A stretch of DNA of 64,000 nt from Anoplopoma fimbria (Eukaryota > Chordata > Actinopteri > Perciformes > Anoplopomatidae), in NCBI RefSeq assembly GCF_027596085.1, contig NC_072462.1, forward strand, positions 16,964,921 through 17,028,920, given 5' to 3'. Made by a program: the position numbers and the translations under genes. Numbering within the stretch: the first letter of the stretch is position 1; each line of letters begins with the position of its first letter. The notes beneath the pieces were generated by a model. That model was not told where the DNA came from. It saw only the letters and a program-made list of their open reading frames with translations, and made no database searches. Below are positions 1 to 10,260 of the stretch, one piece after another.

Positions 1-82
1 CACAACCGCAGTGTGCACGAATGCACCAATATCTTAGGAACAAAGTTTTAAAATGTTTGTCCCTCTATCCCCGCTGCACCAG

Positions 83-186
83 GTATGTTGGAGATCAAGT
101 CAGTGGATGTGGGAGTCGTGGCCATCAGGGGCCTCAGCAGTAACTACTACCTGGCAATCAGCAAAAAGGGAGAGCTATATGGAGCG
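83..186 (+). CDS. fgf10: fgf10, second coding exon (internal, partial gene)
   Basis: Internal exon of a secreted FGF7/10/22-subfamily ligand that signals from mesenchyme to epithelium through FGFR2b. The intron ends in AG at 81-82 and a GTGAGT donor follows at 187. The exon is exactly 104 bp, the length I recall for the middle coding exon of FGF genes. After two bases finishing a split codon it reads 34 residues beginning [16 protein letters not shown] and continuing [18 protein letters not shown], part of the beta-trefoil core. The pattern matches mammalian FGF10 ([26 protein letters not shown]) better than FGF7, FGF22 or FGF3. The first coding exon, with signal peptide and N-terminus, lies left of the window, so the ATG at 85 is internal and is not a start. 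Whether this is the teleost a or b copy cannot be settled here. Confidence 0.93.
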
Positions 187-1127
187 GTGAGTAGCTGTTT
201 TGGTACTGTTATACTATGATCTCCACGATATCCATTAGTTCAAGGTGTGCAATCTCGTGAATGTTCATTTTTGCAGCTGATCAATGTAAAACATGTGTGA
301 AAGAGACTTTTCTCCTCAAACTGGTGACCCTGCAGCTTTGACTTTTCTTGAAAGCCTTTTAAAACAATGGACAAGACTCTGTTCTAGAAATAGGAACCAC
401 AGTTAGTCAATGAGAGCTCTCCTCCCTGCTACCTACCTCTCCTCTCCACTCCATTCAGAAACAGGAAACACAATCCTTCAGTTTCTCTATTCTGCTTCAG
501 TCCCTGTGGGGAGAGCAGCCCTTGTTTCATCTGTTTTCTCCCTCTCCCTCCTTTTCTTCATCTCATTCTCTCCCTCGTTTCTTCTCTTTCGCTGACTTTG
601 AAAGACCCAACTTTCAGCGTGTCTCTCTGGGAGCCACACCACAGATGAAATGACACACGGTAGAAAGAGACAGAGAGGCATTCTGTTGCATGGCCTGAAA
701 CTGAATTCCCATGACGTCTTCTGCTCCGTGCAACCCAAGCCATAGTAGCACGGCGGTGAAGAGCTGGCGTTCGATTACACTTGATGGGTTTACACAGTGA
801 CTTCTTTATCCGGTGGTAATCAAATGAAATCATTGTTTCATTGCATCGGCAGATCAATACACGCAAGAGATACAAAGGGTTATGATTGTGTTTAGGTTTG
901 ACCATAGTCTAATTTGTATAGAATTCTCACAGAAAACAAGTGACGAAAGATTGATAAATTCACTGTGAGCTCTCTAAAGATTTAGTCGTGTTCAAAAGTT
1001 ATTTCTGTAGGGATTCATTACTATAATTTGATGTCACTTATGACTACAGTTTCATTTTTTATCCGCTTTTACAATCCTTTTAATCCAAAAGGCAGCCAGG
1101 ACACACACACGCACACACACAAACATT

Positions 1128-1226
<99 letters not shown>

Positions 1227-2637
1227 CACACTGCTTGGTCTTACTGAGCACCACTGTACATTACAAAAGCTGCACAGTTTATGCACAATATTCTCATTTT
1301 GCTTTGTGAACATTCAGTTTTACTTCTGGAACCAATTTAAACAGCAATGGGAATATACAGAGAGACTGAGTTATATTGTGCATGTGTGTGTGTACATGTG
1401 TGCGTGTGTGTGTGTAACTGGCTGTTTAAGCGACGTTAGCCTTTGGCAAAAGGGCAGCTTCCAGTAAACTGACAAATGTTACCCTCTCAGATCATTTCTC
1501 TTTATTTTACCAGTGGGTGGTCACCGCGGTAACGTAAGCCACAAACACGGTGTCACGATGCCCACTGCTTGCACTGAGACCAAACCTTTGAGACGTCACA
1601 TCTCATGCTTACCTCTCTCCACCCGTCCCTTTCAACAGATCCCCTATACCCATCATGCCATTGCATGGCACAAAGTCACTCGGCAGAGAACCCACTGAAC
1701 TGAAATGCACTTGCCATCAATAAAATTATATGAAAATAAAGTACATATTGAATTCTCATTGTGTCACTAAACACTTTTCTACTAAAATGCACTTGCCACA
1801 ACTTAATTTGAAATCAAAATACATACTGTATTATTTTCTTATTGTGTCACTGACCAGTCTTAACCTACGTGTAAATGCGATAAACATCATATGAAATAAA
1901 GTTTAATAAGTAAAGTTGCCTGTCACTTAGGCTGGGTCCTTCTCATTTACTTCCAATTCCTCCAGGGTTCCGTTTTCAGTATCTCCGCGATGTTACTGCC
2001 TGTACGGCTTTCGTGTTGTGGTGTGACGTTATCGTAAAATTTGACTTGGTGGTCTAGTCGTCTGACATCGCATGTCAGGGCTACGCACTCTGCTTGGGGG
2101 AGTGATGTTTTGACACGTTTCGTCTCCTCTTCCTAAATCCTGGGCACTACACTGCTACATCCATCATATGTCGGCTTTTAAGACTTTAAGGTTGTCTCTG
2201 TGCTCAGAACAACTTAGCGTAACAACTAAAGCGAGTAATGATAGCAATAATGAAACTCTGAATAATGAAACTGAAAGATTAAGAAGAGGAACTGAGGACA
2301 AGATGTGGATTAGGAGAATACAAATTGGATGGGAGGACGATTAGGATTAAGTGAAGACCAGGCTCCATTAAATTGGGGGGTTAATAAAACATACAGGGAA
2401 CAGCCTGAGCAACGACAGCTGTACATTATAACAGCCATCTGATTTAGGATATGTTAAATATGATCATGCTAAATAAACAGTTATCATGCTGAATCATCCA
2501 AGTTCTGATATAAAATTTACTGTCATAGAAGACAAATAAAAAGCAGCAAACCTTTGAAACGAAACTGGATTTAGCATTAATAAACTAATGGTTTTAGTTG
2601 TTATCTGACATTTCCACTCCTTGTCTCTCCGCTGCAG
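187..2637 (+). other. fgf10: fgf10 intron between second and third coding exons
   Basis: This 2,451-bp intron starts GTGAGT and ends in CTGCAG. It holds a 94-bp (AC)n array near its middle and a short imperfect GT run at about 1381-1415, and is otherwise AT-rich. The open frames inside are short, mostly simple-repeat readings or pyrimidine-rich chance frames, and none resembles a known protein. A regulatory element cannot be recognised without alignment to other fish. Confidence 0.85.
1131..1224. repeat. (AC)n microsatellite in fgf10 intron
   Basis: Uninterrupted AC dinucleotides for 94 bp, preceded by a degenerate AC stretch from 1101. It gives a spurious Cys-Val open frame on the minus strand. 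Confidence 0.98.
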
Positions 2638-2838
2638 AGGGACTTTGGTCCGGATTGCCGTCTGATCGAACGCATCGAGGAGAACAAGTACAACACCTAC
2701 GCTTCAGCAGAATGGCGCAACAAGAAGAAGCACATGTTTGTGGGACTCAACGCCAACGGCAAGCCAATGAGGGGGAAGAAGACACGTAGGAAAAACACTG
2801 CCACTCACTTCCTGCCCATTGTGGTACAACCACGATGA
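2638..2838 (+). CDS. fgf10: fgf10, terminal coding exon
   Basis: Last coding exon, joined in phase 0 to the 104-bp exon. A pyrimidine-rich tract and CTGCAG acceptor precede it, and TGA is at 2836-2838. It encodes 66 residues starting [20 protein letters not shown]. The YNTYASAEW segment and the final HFLP motif are FGF signatures. The basic stretch [14 protein letters not shown] (about residues 41-54 of the exon) is the heparan-sulphate-binding loop, and [10 protein letters not shown] is typical of FGF10. The C-terminus VVQPR differs slightly from the mammalian VVHS ending. The exon has no frameshift or stop. FGF22 is the main alternative, but the downstream nnt neighbour supports FGF10. Confidence 0.95.
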   Translation, partial: RDFGPDCRLIERIEENKYNTYASAEWRNKKKHMFVGLNANGKPMRGKKTRRKNTATHFLPIVVQPR

Positions 2839-3187
2839 TTGGACATATCAGCCACGAGAGAGCTCTGCACAATGCAGGGTATGGGACTTTTTTGGAGTTA
2901 CAGCGATGGCTACATTGGACAGATCTGAATCAGATCTGAATGATGCACTGAGGAGAAACAGAATGGAAACCTATGGACATTTTTATCTATGTTGGATAAA
3001 GACATTTCTATTTTTAAAGAAAGAAATAAGATATATTGCCTTACAATGTATATATTATTTTCTGTTTTAAGTTATCAAGTACATTGGCACAGTAGAAAAT
3101 ATGAAAAGAAATGACTTCTGTGCCAAAATGTGATTAGTTACTCACATTTTTAGATTTGTGTACATGTAAAGCGCTTGACTGGGAAGA

Positions 3188-3193
3188 AATAAA
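3188..3193 (+). promoter_or_regulatory. candidate poly(A) signal for fgf10 (proximal)
   Basis: AATAAA about 350 bp after the stop codon, on the coding strand. Use is inferred from position only. Confidence 0.4.
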
Positions 3194-3495
3194 ATGACAG
3201 AATATGTAAGAGAGGAAAGGAAAAACGACAAGAAGAGGAAGTATTGATAGAAAGCTGACTGATAGAAAAGGAGGAGATAAGACAAGAGAAGCAGGAAATG
3301 AAAAGGATGAAAAAGAGTTAGGAGTCAAGAAGCACCATCACAACAGCAAGTCTAACACTATGATATCTTTTCTTTAAATTTATTTATTTTGTGTAATATT
3401 TAACGAAAAAGAACAAAAAACACAAAAAAAGACGAATCTAGTCTTTTTTTTTTATCATTTATGCATCTCTTTTTGAATATTATCATTTAAACCTG

Positions 3496-3501
3496 AATAA
3501 A
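3496..3501 (+). promoter_or_regulatory. candidate poly(A) signal for fgf10 (distal)
   Basis: AATAAA followed by AT-rich and then T/GT-rich sequence (TTTGTC, TTGTTTG), a plausible downstream element. About 660 bp after the stop codon. Confidence 0.4.
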
Positions 3502-4355
3502 TATAAAAAATATATTTGTCTTTAAGTTGTTTGACTGACTTTGAATCTTTTTTATTTTAGATATTTTCACGTTTCAATTATTGGTTGTTCATATTGTAAA
3601 TACACAGTAAATAGATAATGAAATAAATACATAAATAAACAAAATATTCAAGGAAATGCTTTAATCAGTTGACCAAATTAATTGATCCACTGTAGTCTTT
3701 TTATATTACCATGAAAAGTGCTGGGAATTTAAAGGTAGTAGACAAAAGATAATGTGACAATGCTATAATATTTTATTCTTCATCTGCTGCTGAAGACCGT
3801 GAGATTAAAGTTAAAAAGCTGATTCTTGACATTTGATATAGCAGGTTTGAGAAAATAATCTTAATTTTTGGTCCACCCACTAGCTTTTTCTGAAGCTTTC
3901 AACCTCATCTCATGGTCTTCATTGGCAAATGGACCTTTATTCAGTTTGACTGGATGGAAAGAACACCATTCAATGATGTGTACTGTGTGGATGAAAGCTT
4001 CAGAGCTAGTAAGTAGGTCATTTATTAGCATTATTTATTTATTACCACCAGGTCACGAATGATCTTTTATCCTGGAAATATTCTGATAATAATCATCTTT
4101 ATCTAAGTAATCAGGGTCCATAACAAACTGTGAGTAGGTTGTGTAGTAAGTTTAAAACCAAGACCTGAATCAAGAAAGAATCCCAGCAGACAACCTGGTT
4201 GATGAGTTCAGGGGTTTTCATTTTCTCGCTCAAAAACCACTCCTCTTACAAGTACACATGGCAAACATGGCTTCCTTGAAGATAAACACTGTCTTTTATG
4301 TGATAGCAACAAAGACAAAACAGGCCTTAGAAATGGCCGACACGCACGCAGGCTC

Positions 4356-4358
4356 TCA

Positions 4359-4390
<32 letters not shown>
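4356..4390. repeat. (CA)n microsatellite, short
   Basis: Imperfect then perfect CA repeat of about 35 bp. Confidence 0.9.
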
Positions 4391-4790
4391 GAGACTGAGT
4401 TGGGTAAAGCCGTGTGTGCATCAGTGTGGTCCAGCAGCTGGGAAAAGCCTCCTCCTTGACCTTACTTGTCTGAAACCTGTTGCTGTGCCCCCCAGAGACA
4501 GAGAGACACATGGAACAGGGCATATGGTATAACGTAAATATCACTCCCTTGTTTATCACCTGATTCTAATTAACTATGATGTCATGTTTTCTTTATTCCG
4601 TTCTCGCTTTCCCTCTTCTTTTCTTAAACTCCCTCTCTGGTGTTGTTGCTGTCTGGGTCCCGCCGTTTCCCTGCATTCACTTCTCTTTTTTTGTCCTCGT
4701 TGTTTTTCAAACTTTTGTCAAGTCTTGGTAAAGTTCAGATTGATTCCAGCAATTAGCGGGATCAGCCCTAGAGCAAGGTTATCGCACAAA

Positions 4791-4814
4791 TACACACACA
4801 GACACACAGACACA

Positions 4815-4906
<92 letters not shown>
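4791..4906. repeat. (CA)n microsatellite
   Basis: Degenerate CACAGA-type units grade into an uninterrupted CA array from about 4820 to 4906. Confidence 0.97.
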
Positions 4907-4907
<1 letters not shown>

Positions 4908-5274
4908 CATCTGCCCAGGGCTGCAGAAAATTGTAATTTGTTCATTGCATCCATCACCTTCAACTCTCTGCCATCTGTTTTTTTTTGGTATGTGTCTGTG
5001 TTTTTGTGTGTGTAAGGTAATTTCTGAGTATGATGGAGTCGGTCCATCCCGCTGTGTTTATTACAAAAAGGTCCTAGATCCTCTTTTTTGTGCTCAGGAA
5101 TCCTCGGTGCCTAACACTCATGTCAAAACGTGAGTAAGTATGATGCATCAGAGGGAGATTCAGATTTCCTTTCATCCTCCTAGGGCATCTAGTCCTTTGT
5201 TTATATGATTACTTGGGTGTTCTGTAAACGACATATCAAGTACAATTACTTTGAAATGTGTTCAAGACACTGAT

Positions 5275-5304
5275 CCCCCCCACCCCCACCCCACTCTCCC
5301 TCCC
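5275..5304 (-). other. G-quadruplex-type motif (C-rich on plus strand)
   Basis: Five C-runs (5275-5281, 5283-5287, 5289-5292, 5298-5300, 5302-5304) are separated by 1-5 bases. The minus strand therefore fits the G3+N1-7 quadruplex rule and the plus strand could form an i-motif. No gene is adjacent. Confidence 0.6.
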
Positions 5305-6018
5305 TCATAAAGTTCGGGGGCTGGCATTCCTAAGCCAGATTTCTTTATTATTTGGTGGTACAACTTCAGAGATCTACATATGTAAAACTTCCCGTTTAAG
5401 TCCTTTTTTTTAAAAACATAATGATATTTGAGACAAATTCCTCAACTTGTCCATTCAGGGAACTTGAAATCAAGAATGCATATATATCATGTGTAGACCT
5501 CTTGGAATAGTTTGATGTTTTTATTTTTTTTATTGCTTCTTTAACATGACTTAATGCGCTCTTGCCTCTTTACCCGTAATGCATAACAAGGCCGGACTTT
5601 AAAAGCAGGGCATTTATCCAAGACAGATGTTTCACACTGATTATCTTCCCCAGTGACATCTGAGTTAGTCTGCTCAGCGGCACCAAGCCACGCATCATTT
5701 CTCCCGTTTCTGCAGTGGGCCTAACATGTTACTAAAAACTGTTTGCCAATGTCATTTTTTCGTGTTGTGCTTGGGTATGTTTGGTTAGTGTTTGGTTTGT
5801 TGAGGCATGTGGCGAGGCTCAGTATGCGGTTTCTGTTTTGACTACATCAGGATCTATCGGACCTGTGTCGGACCTCAAATGAAACGTACACCGTCGGCTT
5901 CACACGTTCACAGCTCCTCTGTTTGCTCACAGAGTCTTGTGGCTGTGCGACCTGACCGCAGCAGCAGCTGTGAATATTTTACTTCCCGGGGAGAGGGGGG
6001 AGAGAGAGCCATGGAAGG

Positions 6019-6020
<2 letters not shown>

Positions 6021-6077
<57 letters not shown>
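6021..6077. repeat. (GA)n microsatellite
   Basis: Uninterrupted GA dinucleotides for 57 bp, at the left part of the purine tract. Confidence 0.97.
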
Positions 6078-6082
<5 letters not shown>

Positions 6083-6375
6083 AAGCTCTGAATTGGAGAA
6101 AGACGTGTGGGTTTGGAGGAGAGGTGAATAACTGAAAGGACCACAGTCCTGGGGGCATTTACGGCAGTCGAGAGGGGGGGGGCGCTAGAAAGAAAGGGAG
6201 GAGGGGAGTTGTTTGCTGAAAGGGCAGCAGTTTGGACGTGATGCCGAAGGGTGAAAGGAGGGGGTGATTGGAAGAGAGGAAGAAGGGGTGATGGGGGCGA
6301 TTAAAGGAGTTGCCAGAAAATTTAGGGTTGAAGGGTTTGGGGGTTGGTTTGAAGGGGTATTTGCAGAGGTAAAGA

Positions 6376-6406
6376 GGGTTGGGAGGGGGGCAAAGGGGCT
6401 TGGGGG
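6376..6406 (+). other. canonical G-quadruplex motif
   Basis: G-runs at 6376-6378, 6381-6383, 6385-6390, 6395-6398 and 6402-6406 have loops of 1-4 bases, satisfying the G3+N1-7 rule with one run to spare. It lies in the purine-rich tract. Confidence 0.7.
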
Positions 6407-7434
6407 TAATCATTGGAAGCAGACCAAGGGAGTTCCTGGAACCGAGGAGGTGAACTAGGAGTCCTCCTCCTCCTCACATGTTCAGCTCCTTTTACTTAAT
6501 TTTCTTTTTTTCATCTGTAGTCCTTCAAAGCTCAATTTTTTTGACATCGTCTCTCTCTTTAACAGCACCTTTACCCCTTGCATGCAACATAATCAATATG
6601 TTGCATATTAACAATGACTCTCTACAAAACCAACAGAGACTTATCACAAAACTCTGAAGCTCCAAACTGCTCTTTAGCCTTACATATTTCCTTATTTTGG
6701 TTTTATGGTTTTATTATAGATAAAAGCAAGCAGCCATTTCAAACAAAAAAACATCTGATTATCTGACTCTATGTCAGCTGTCCAGCAACAGATAAAGTCA
6801 GTGACTAGTTGGTGAAGGAAGACAAACATCCCGCTGCTTTAGAGCTAGCTATTTTTACACAGATGTTGGTGGAGACCAAAACAGAGCTATAAGGACATTC
6901 ATCAGTTAGCAATAAAGCTGATTCCAACAGATGACAATCCTGCTTTGCATCTACCCAACCTATGAATAGGCAACTGTTTGCCAAAGAGTTAGCCATAACG
7001 GCATACTAATGCAGTAACATGTCATGGCTGAGTGATTGTCAGCTTGGTTGGCCAAAATGGTAACTGCAATTATTTATAATGCTAAAGTAAAAGTAAAGTT
7101 TGTTTGTAGTAATACACTTCCACTTACAACTAATTACTTACTACTCACAGATATATTAAACCATTAGTAGTCATAACACTTGAGCAAATACAGTATGTTC
7201 ACATTTTGTTTTAGCTTGTCAGCTAAAATGCTTTAGCTACTGTTACAAGAGTTAATGGATTGATGCTACAGTAGTACTTACAGATATTAACTCTACCTGC
7301 TACAGTGTACACTGTATGATGACTTACACTAGGATCAGTACATATATGAAAAGGCTGGTGCTCAACAAGTTTAGCTACCAATGATTTTAAGGTACACCAG
7401 CTAAACACAATGTCCTCTCATGTCTCTAGTATGA

Positions 7435-7463
7435 TGGCAGGCAGGCAGGCAAACAGGCAGGCA

Positions 7464-7557
<94 letters not shown>
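7435..7557. repeat. (GCAG)n plus (AC)n compound microsatellite
   Basis: GGCAG/GGCAA tetranucleotide-like units (about 7435-7463) run directly into 93 bp of pure AC repeat (7465-7557). Confidence 0.95.
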
Positions 7558-7561
<4 letters not shown>

Positions 7562-7941
7562 CTGGGCCAATGGTTTGCCTGAACATAAATTAACACATCC
7601 ATCTCATTATTATATAAGAACAAGGAAAATTGGAAACTAAGGACAGAGAACAAAATGAGTAAAGGAGAAGTAAACAGAAGAGTAGAATAAATGTTTATCT
7701 ATAAGCATGATTATAAATCAAAAGCTTATTCATATATATATATATATTTTTTTATATATATATATTTATATATATTTTTTATATATTTTTTTTTTTTTTG
7801 CTGCAATTTTTTTTTCTGCTGCTTTTTTTTTCTTTTCCGTGAGGCATCAGCAGACAACTTGAAGTTCAAATATAGAAATAAGGATCATTCCATCTCATTT
7901 GTAAATGTGCTTTAACTCACTCACTCACATATACACACAGA

Positions 7942-7942
<1 letters not shown>

Positions 7943-8037
<95 letters not shown>
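7943..8037. repeat. (AC)n microsatellite
   Basis: 95 bp of pure AC repeat, about 385 bp from the previous array. Confidence 0.97.
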
Positions 8038-8039
<2 letters not shown>

Positions 8040-10260
8040 CACATCAAGTAATTCACCCCCTGCCTGCGCGTTGACACAAACACACACACTCCGCTCTGCG
8101 TTTTTCCGTCGCGCTTTCTGTTCTGGTTCAGAGGCGACCTGTACCTGGAGCGCAGCCTAAGCTCCAGCTCCATCTTCACATCTCCTGAGGGCTTCAGGTT
8201 TCCTGCAACAGGTGGCTCAAACATTTGCCTTGGCCTGCGCTGAGGTGAGGCCTCTGTTTATCGATTCAGAGAGGAGAGTGGGGAGAGTTAGGAGAGGGAG
8301 GGGAAGACGGAAATAAAACGAAAGAGGAAGAAAAAAAGATATTAAAGCCTGTCAGCGGGCTAGAGAAATATTCAGGAAAAGTCTCAGGAGTCACTCAAGT
8401 AGAGTATGTTTCATGTTCATTTGCTACATGTAGATAAAAACAAAAAATGTAAGCAAGTAATTTGTACTCATATTTCAGTCAGGGCTTTGATAAAACTATG
8501 AAACATTTTCCAGATCCTGAGTTAGAGCAGCCAAAACCCCAAAATGTGTCTCCTCTCCTCCTGCAGTTTTTTTATCATCTCATTCCTGCCTCGCTTGATT
8601 CATGTCGTTTCTCCTTTCCCTCCTCGGCTCTACCTCTCCTTTGCTTTCCTCACCTTTCCTCCCCCACCCTCCTTCACCCCCTTCTCTCCAGAGGAACATG
8701 CCAGCAGTCTAAATGAAAATATATATTTGTTGTTTTTGTTGGCCTTCTCTCCTCCGACTCCACTGGCGTGACTTAGCCTTAGACCCATGGTCGCTGGAAG
8801 CGGCTACGGCAGCAGAAAGCCTCTATTAGTCCTTGATCACTGGCTGACTGACAGCAGAGTCAACATGCAGGGCATTAGGGCCCGACATGGGATCAAATAA
8901 AGGGTAATTTACTGGGTGTCTGTATACAGTAAAACCACATTAACCATTCCCCTCACTGGTTTGTTTTTTTAAATAATTAAATTAGCTGTCAATTAAATGA
9001 ACAAGAGGGAAAGTTATTATATGTAGCAAAACACAAATAAGGAAGCTCTATAATGTATTCTGGTAAGAGATGGGCAGCTAATATTAACATGTATTGTTCC
9101 ATATAAAAATATATCATATTGGTTTAATTTAAAGGCAACATGACTGCCAACCAGTTTTCTTTTTCCATTGGAAGGCATTTGCTGATTTAAAAAAGACTTT
9201 GGTTAAATGTCTTGTTTACATTGAAGGGTAAAGATCTTGATACAAAGCAGTACAAGCTGTTATGATGAAGAATACCTTTACCATCTGCTATTGATTCATG
9301 TAGAAAAGTGTCATCAAACTGATTGGATCGCTCTCCCTGAGGGGAATGTGTTTGTAGGATGGATTAAATGCATTTAGACATCACTGATGTGAGATGAAAT
9401 TACCACAAACTCACACAGTGATGATGCCTATACAAGCTTTTAGAAGGTCACTTTATTTGTACTGTCTCTGTTCTTCATCATGAACCAAGTACTGTACCAC
9501 AGTATCAAACAAAAGTATTGTGAGAGGCCAGGTGTGCTGAGGTGAGAAAGCAAGCTGGGTTTGAACTCCTCACTCCAGCTCTTTTTTTATTTTATTCTAT
9601 AAACAACTTTTTCCGTGACTTTGTTTCTACAACCAAGTGCAACCTAACACTTACGTTTTGTCCATATACCGTTTAATTTATAGTGCTGGAAGGGGCACTA
9701 GGGAGTATTTCACACACAGTGACGACACCAGTGCCTTTCTAAAAAGCTCAGATATTAAAATAGAAGCGCTTGGAGCGGTTTCAAAAAAAGTCAGAAGGCT
9801 CTGAAAAAAATGCTGTGTAGGCACTCAGCCTAACAGGAGAAGCCGCCTGAAAACGTGATTCTTTGTGGAGAAAGTCAGTTTTATAGACCTGTTGAATAAA
9901 TCAACTAATTGATAAGTTGAGAAAGTTGTATGAGTGTTAGTTGACTACAGAATTGGTTTTAGTGATGACAGCTCTCCATTTTATAAGATTAGGATTGTGC
10001 AGCCTTGGTGAACATGTGTGTTATTTGAGTACTTTCTAGTTCTAAGCTTGATGGTTTTCTCGATTTTTTTCTTACAACACATGTAGTTGTGAGAATTATA
10101 GCTAGCGAAATGCTTTTTCTGGTCAGAGCGTTGGTAATATGAGGGGTTGCGGCTGAGGCTAGTGGTTGGTGTGTCATACGTGTGGTGAGAGTGTGTTTTA
10201 GTCTGTTTTCAAGAACAGACTTTTTCTCAATATGAGGTAAAGTGGCAAAAGGAGCAACTT

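Larger units (their letters stand above)
2839..3520 (+). other. fgf10: fgf10 3' untranslated region (extent inferred)
   Basis: AT-rich sequence right after the fgf10 stop codon. It contains a tandem duplication of an 11-base unit (CAGATCTGAAT) around 2930-2951 and two AATAAA hexamers. No other coding signal is seen. The true transcript end is unknown; the right boundary is set just past the second hexamer. Confidence 0.55.
5990..6465. other. purine-rich (G/A) tract of about 475 bp
   Basis: The plus strand is strongly biased to G and A, beginning with a GA microsatellite and continuing with G-runs and GAAGG/GAGGA words, ending before a short CCTCCTCCTCC stretch at about 6461-6473. It reads as Glu/Gly/Arg-rich on one strand and Pro/Leu/Ser-rich on the other, which is composition, not a gene. 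Confidence 0.7.
3521..10260. other. intergenic, left part: microsatellites and purine-rich tract, no gene seen
   Basis: Non-coding on both strands as far as can be read. It contains several CA arrays, a GA array, C-rich and G-rich tracts and an AT-rich low-complexity stretch at about 7732-7799, all listed separately. The remaining sequence is unique-looking AT-rich DNA with only short chance open frames. Confidence 0.7.

Noticed and set aside
4584..5015. 143-codon plus-strand open frame
   Set aside because: It is held open by a CA microsatellite (Thr-His run) with pyrimidine-rich flanks; no family similarity, no splice or start context.
7410..7653. CRISPR-like regular repeats
   Set aside because: These are GCAG and AC microsatellites; no repeat-spacer structure, and the genome is vertebrate.
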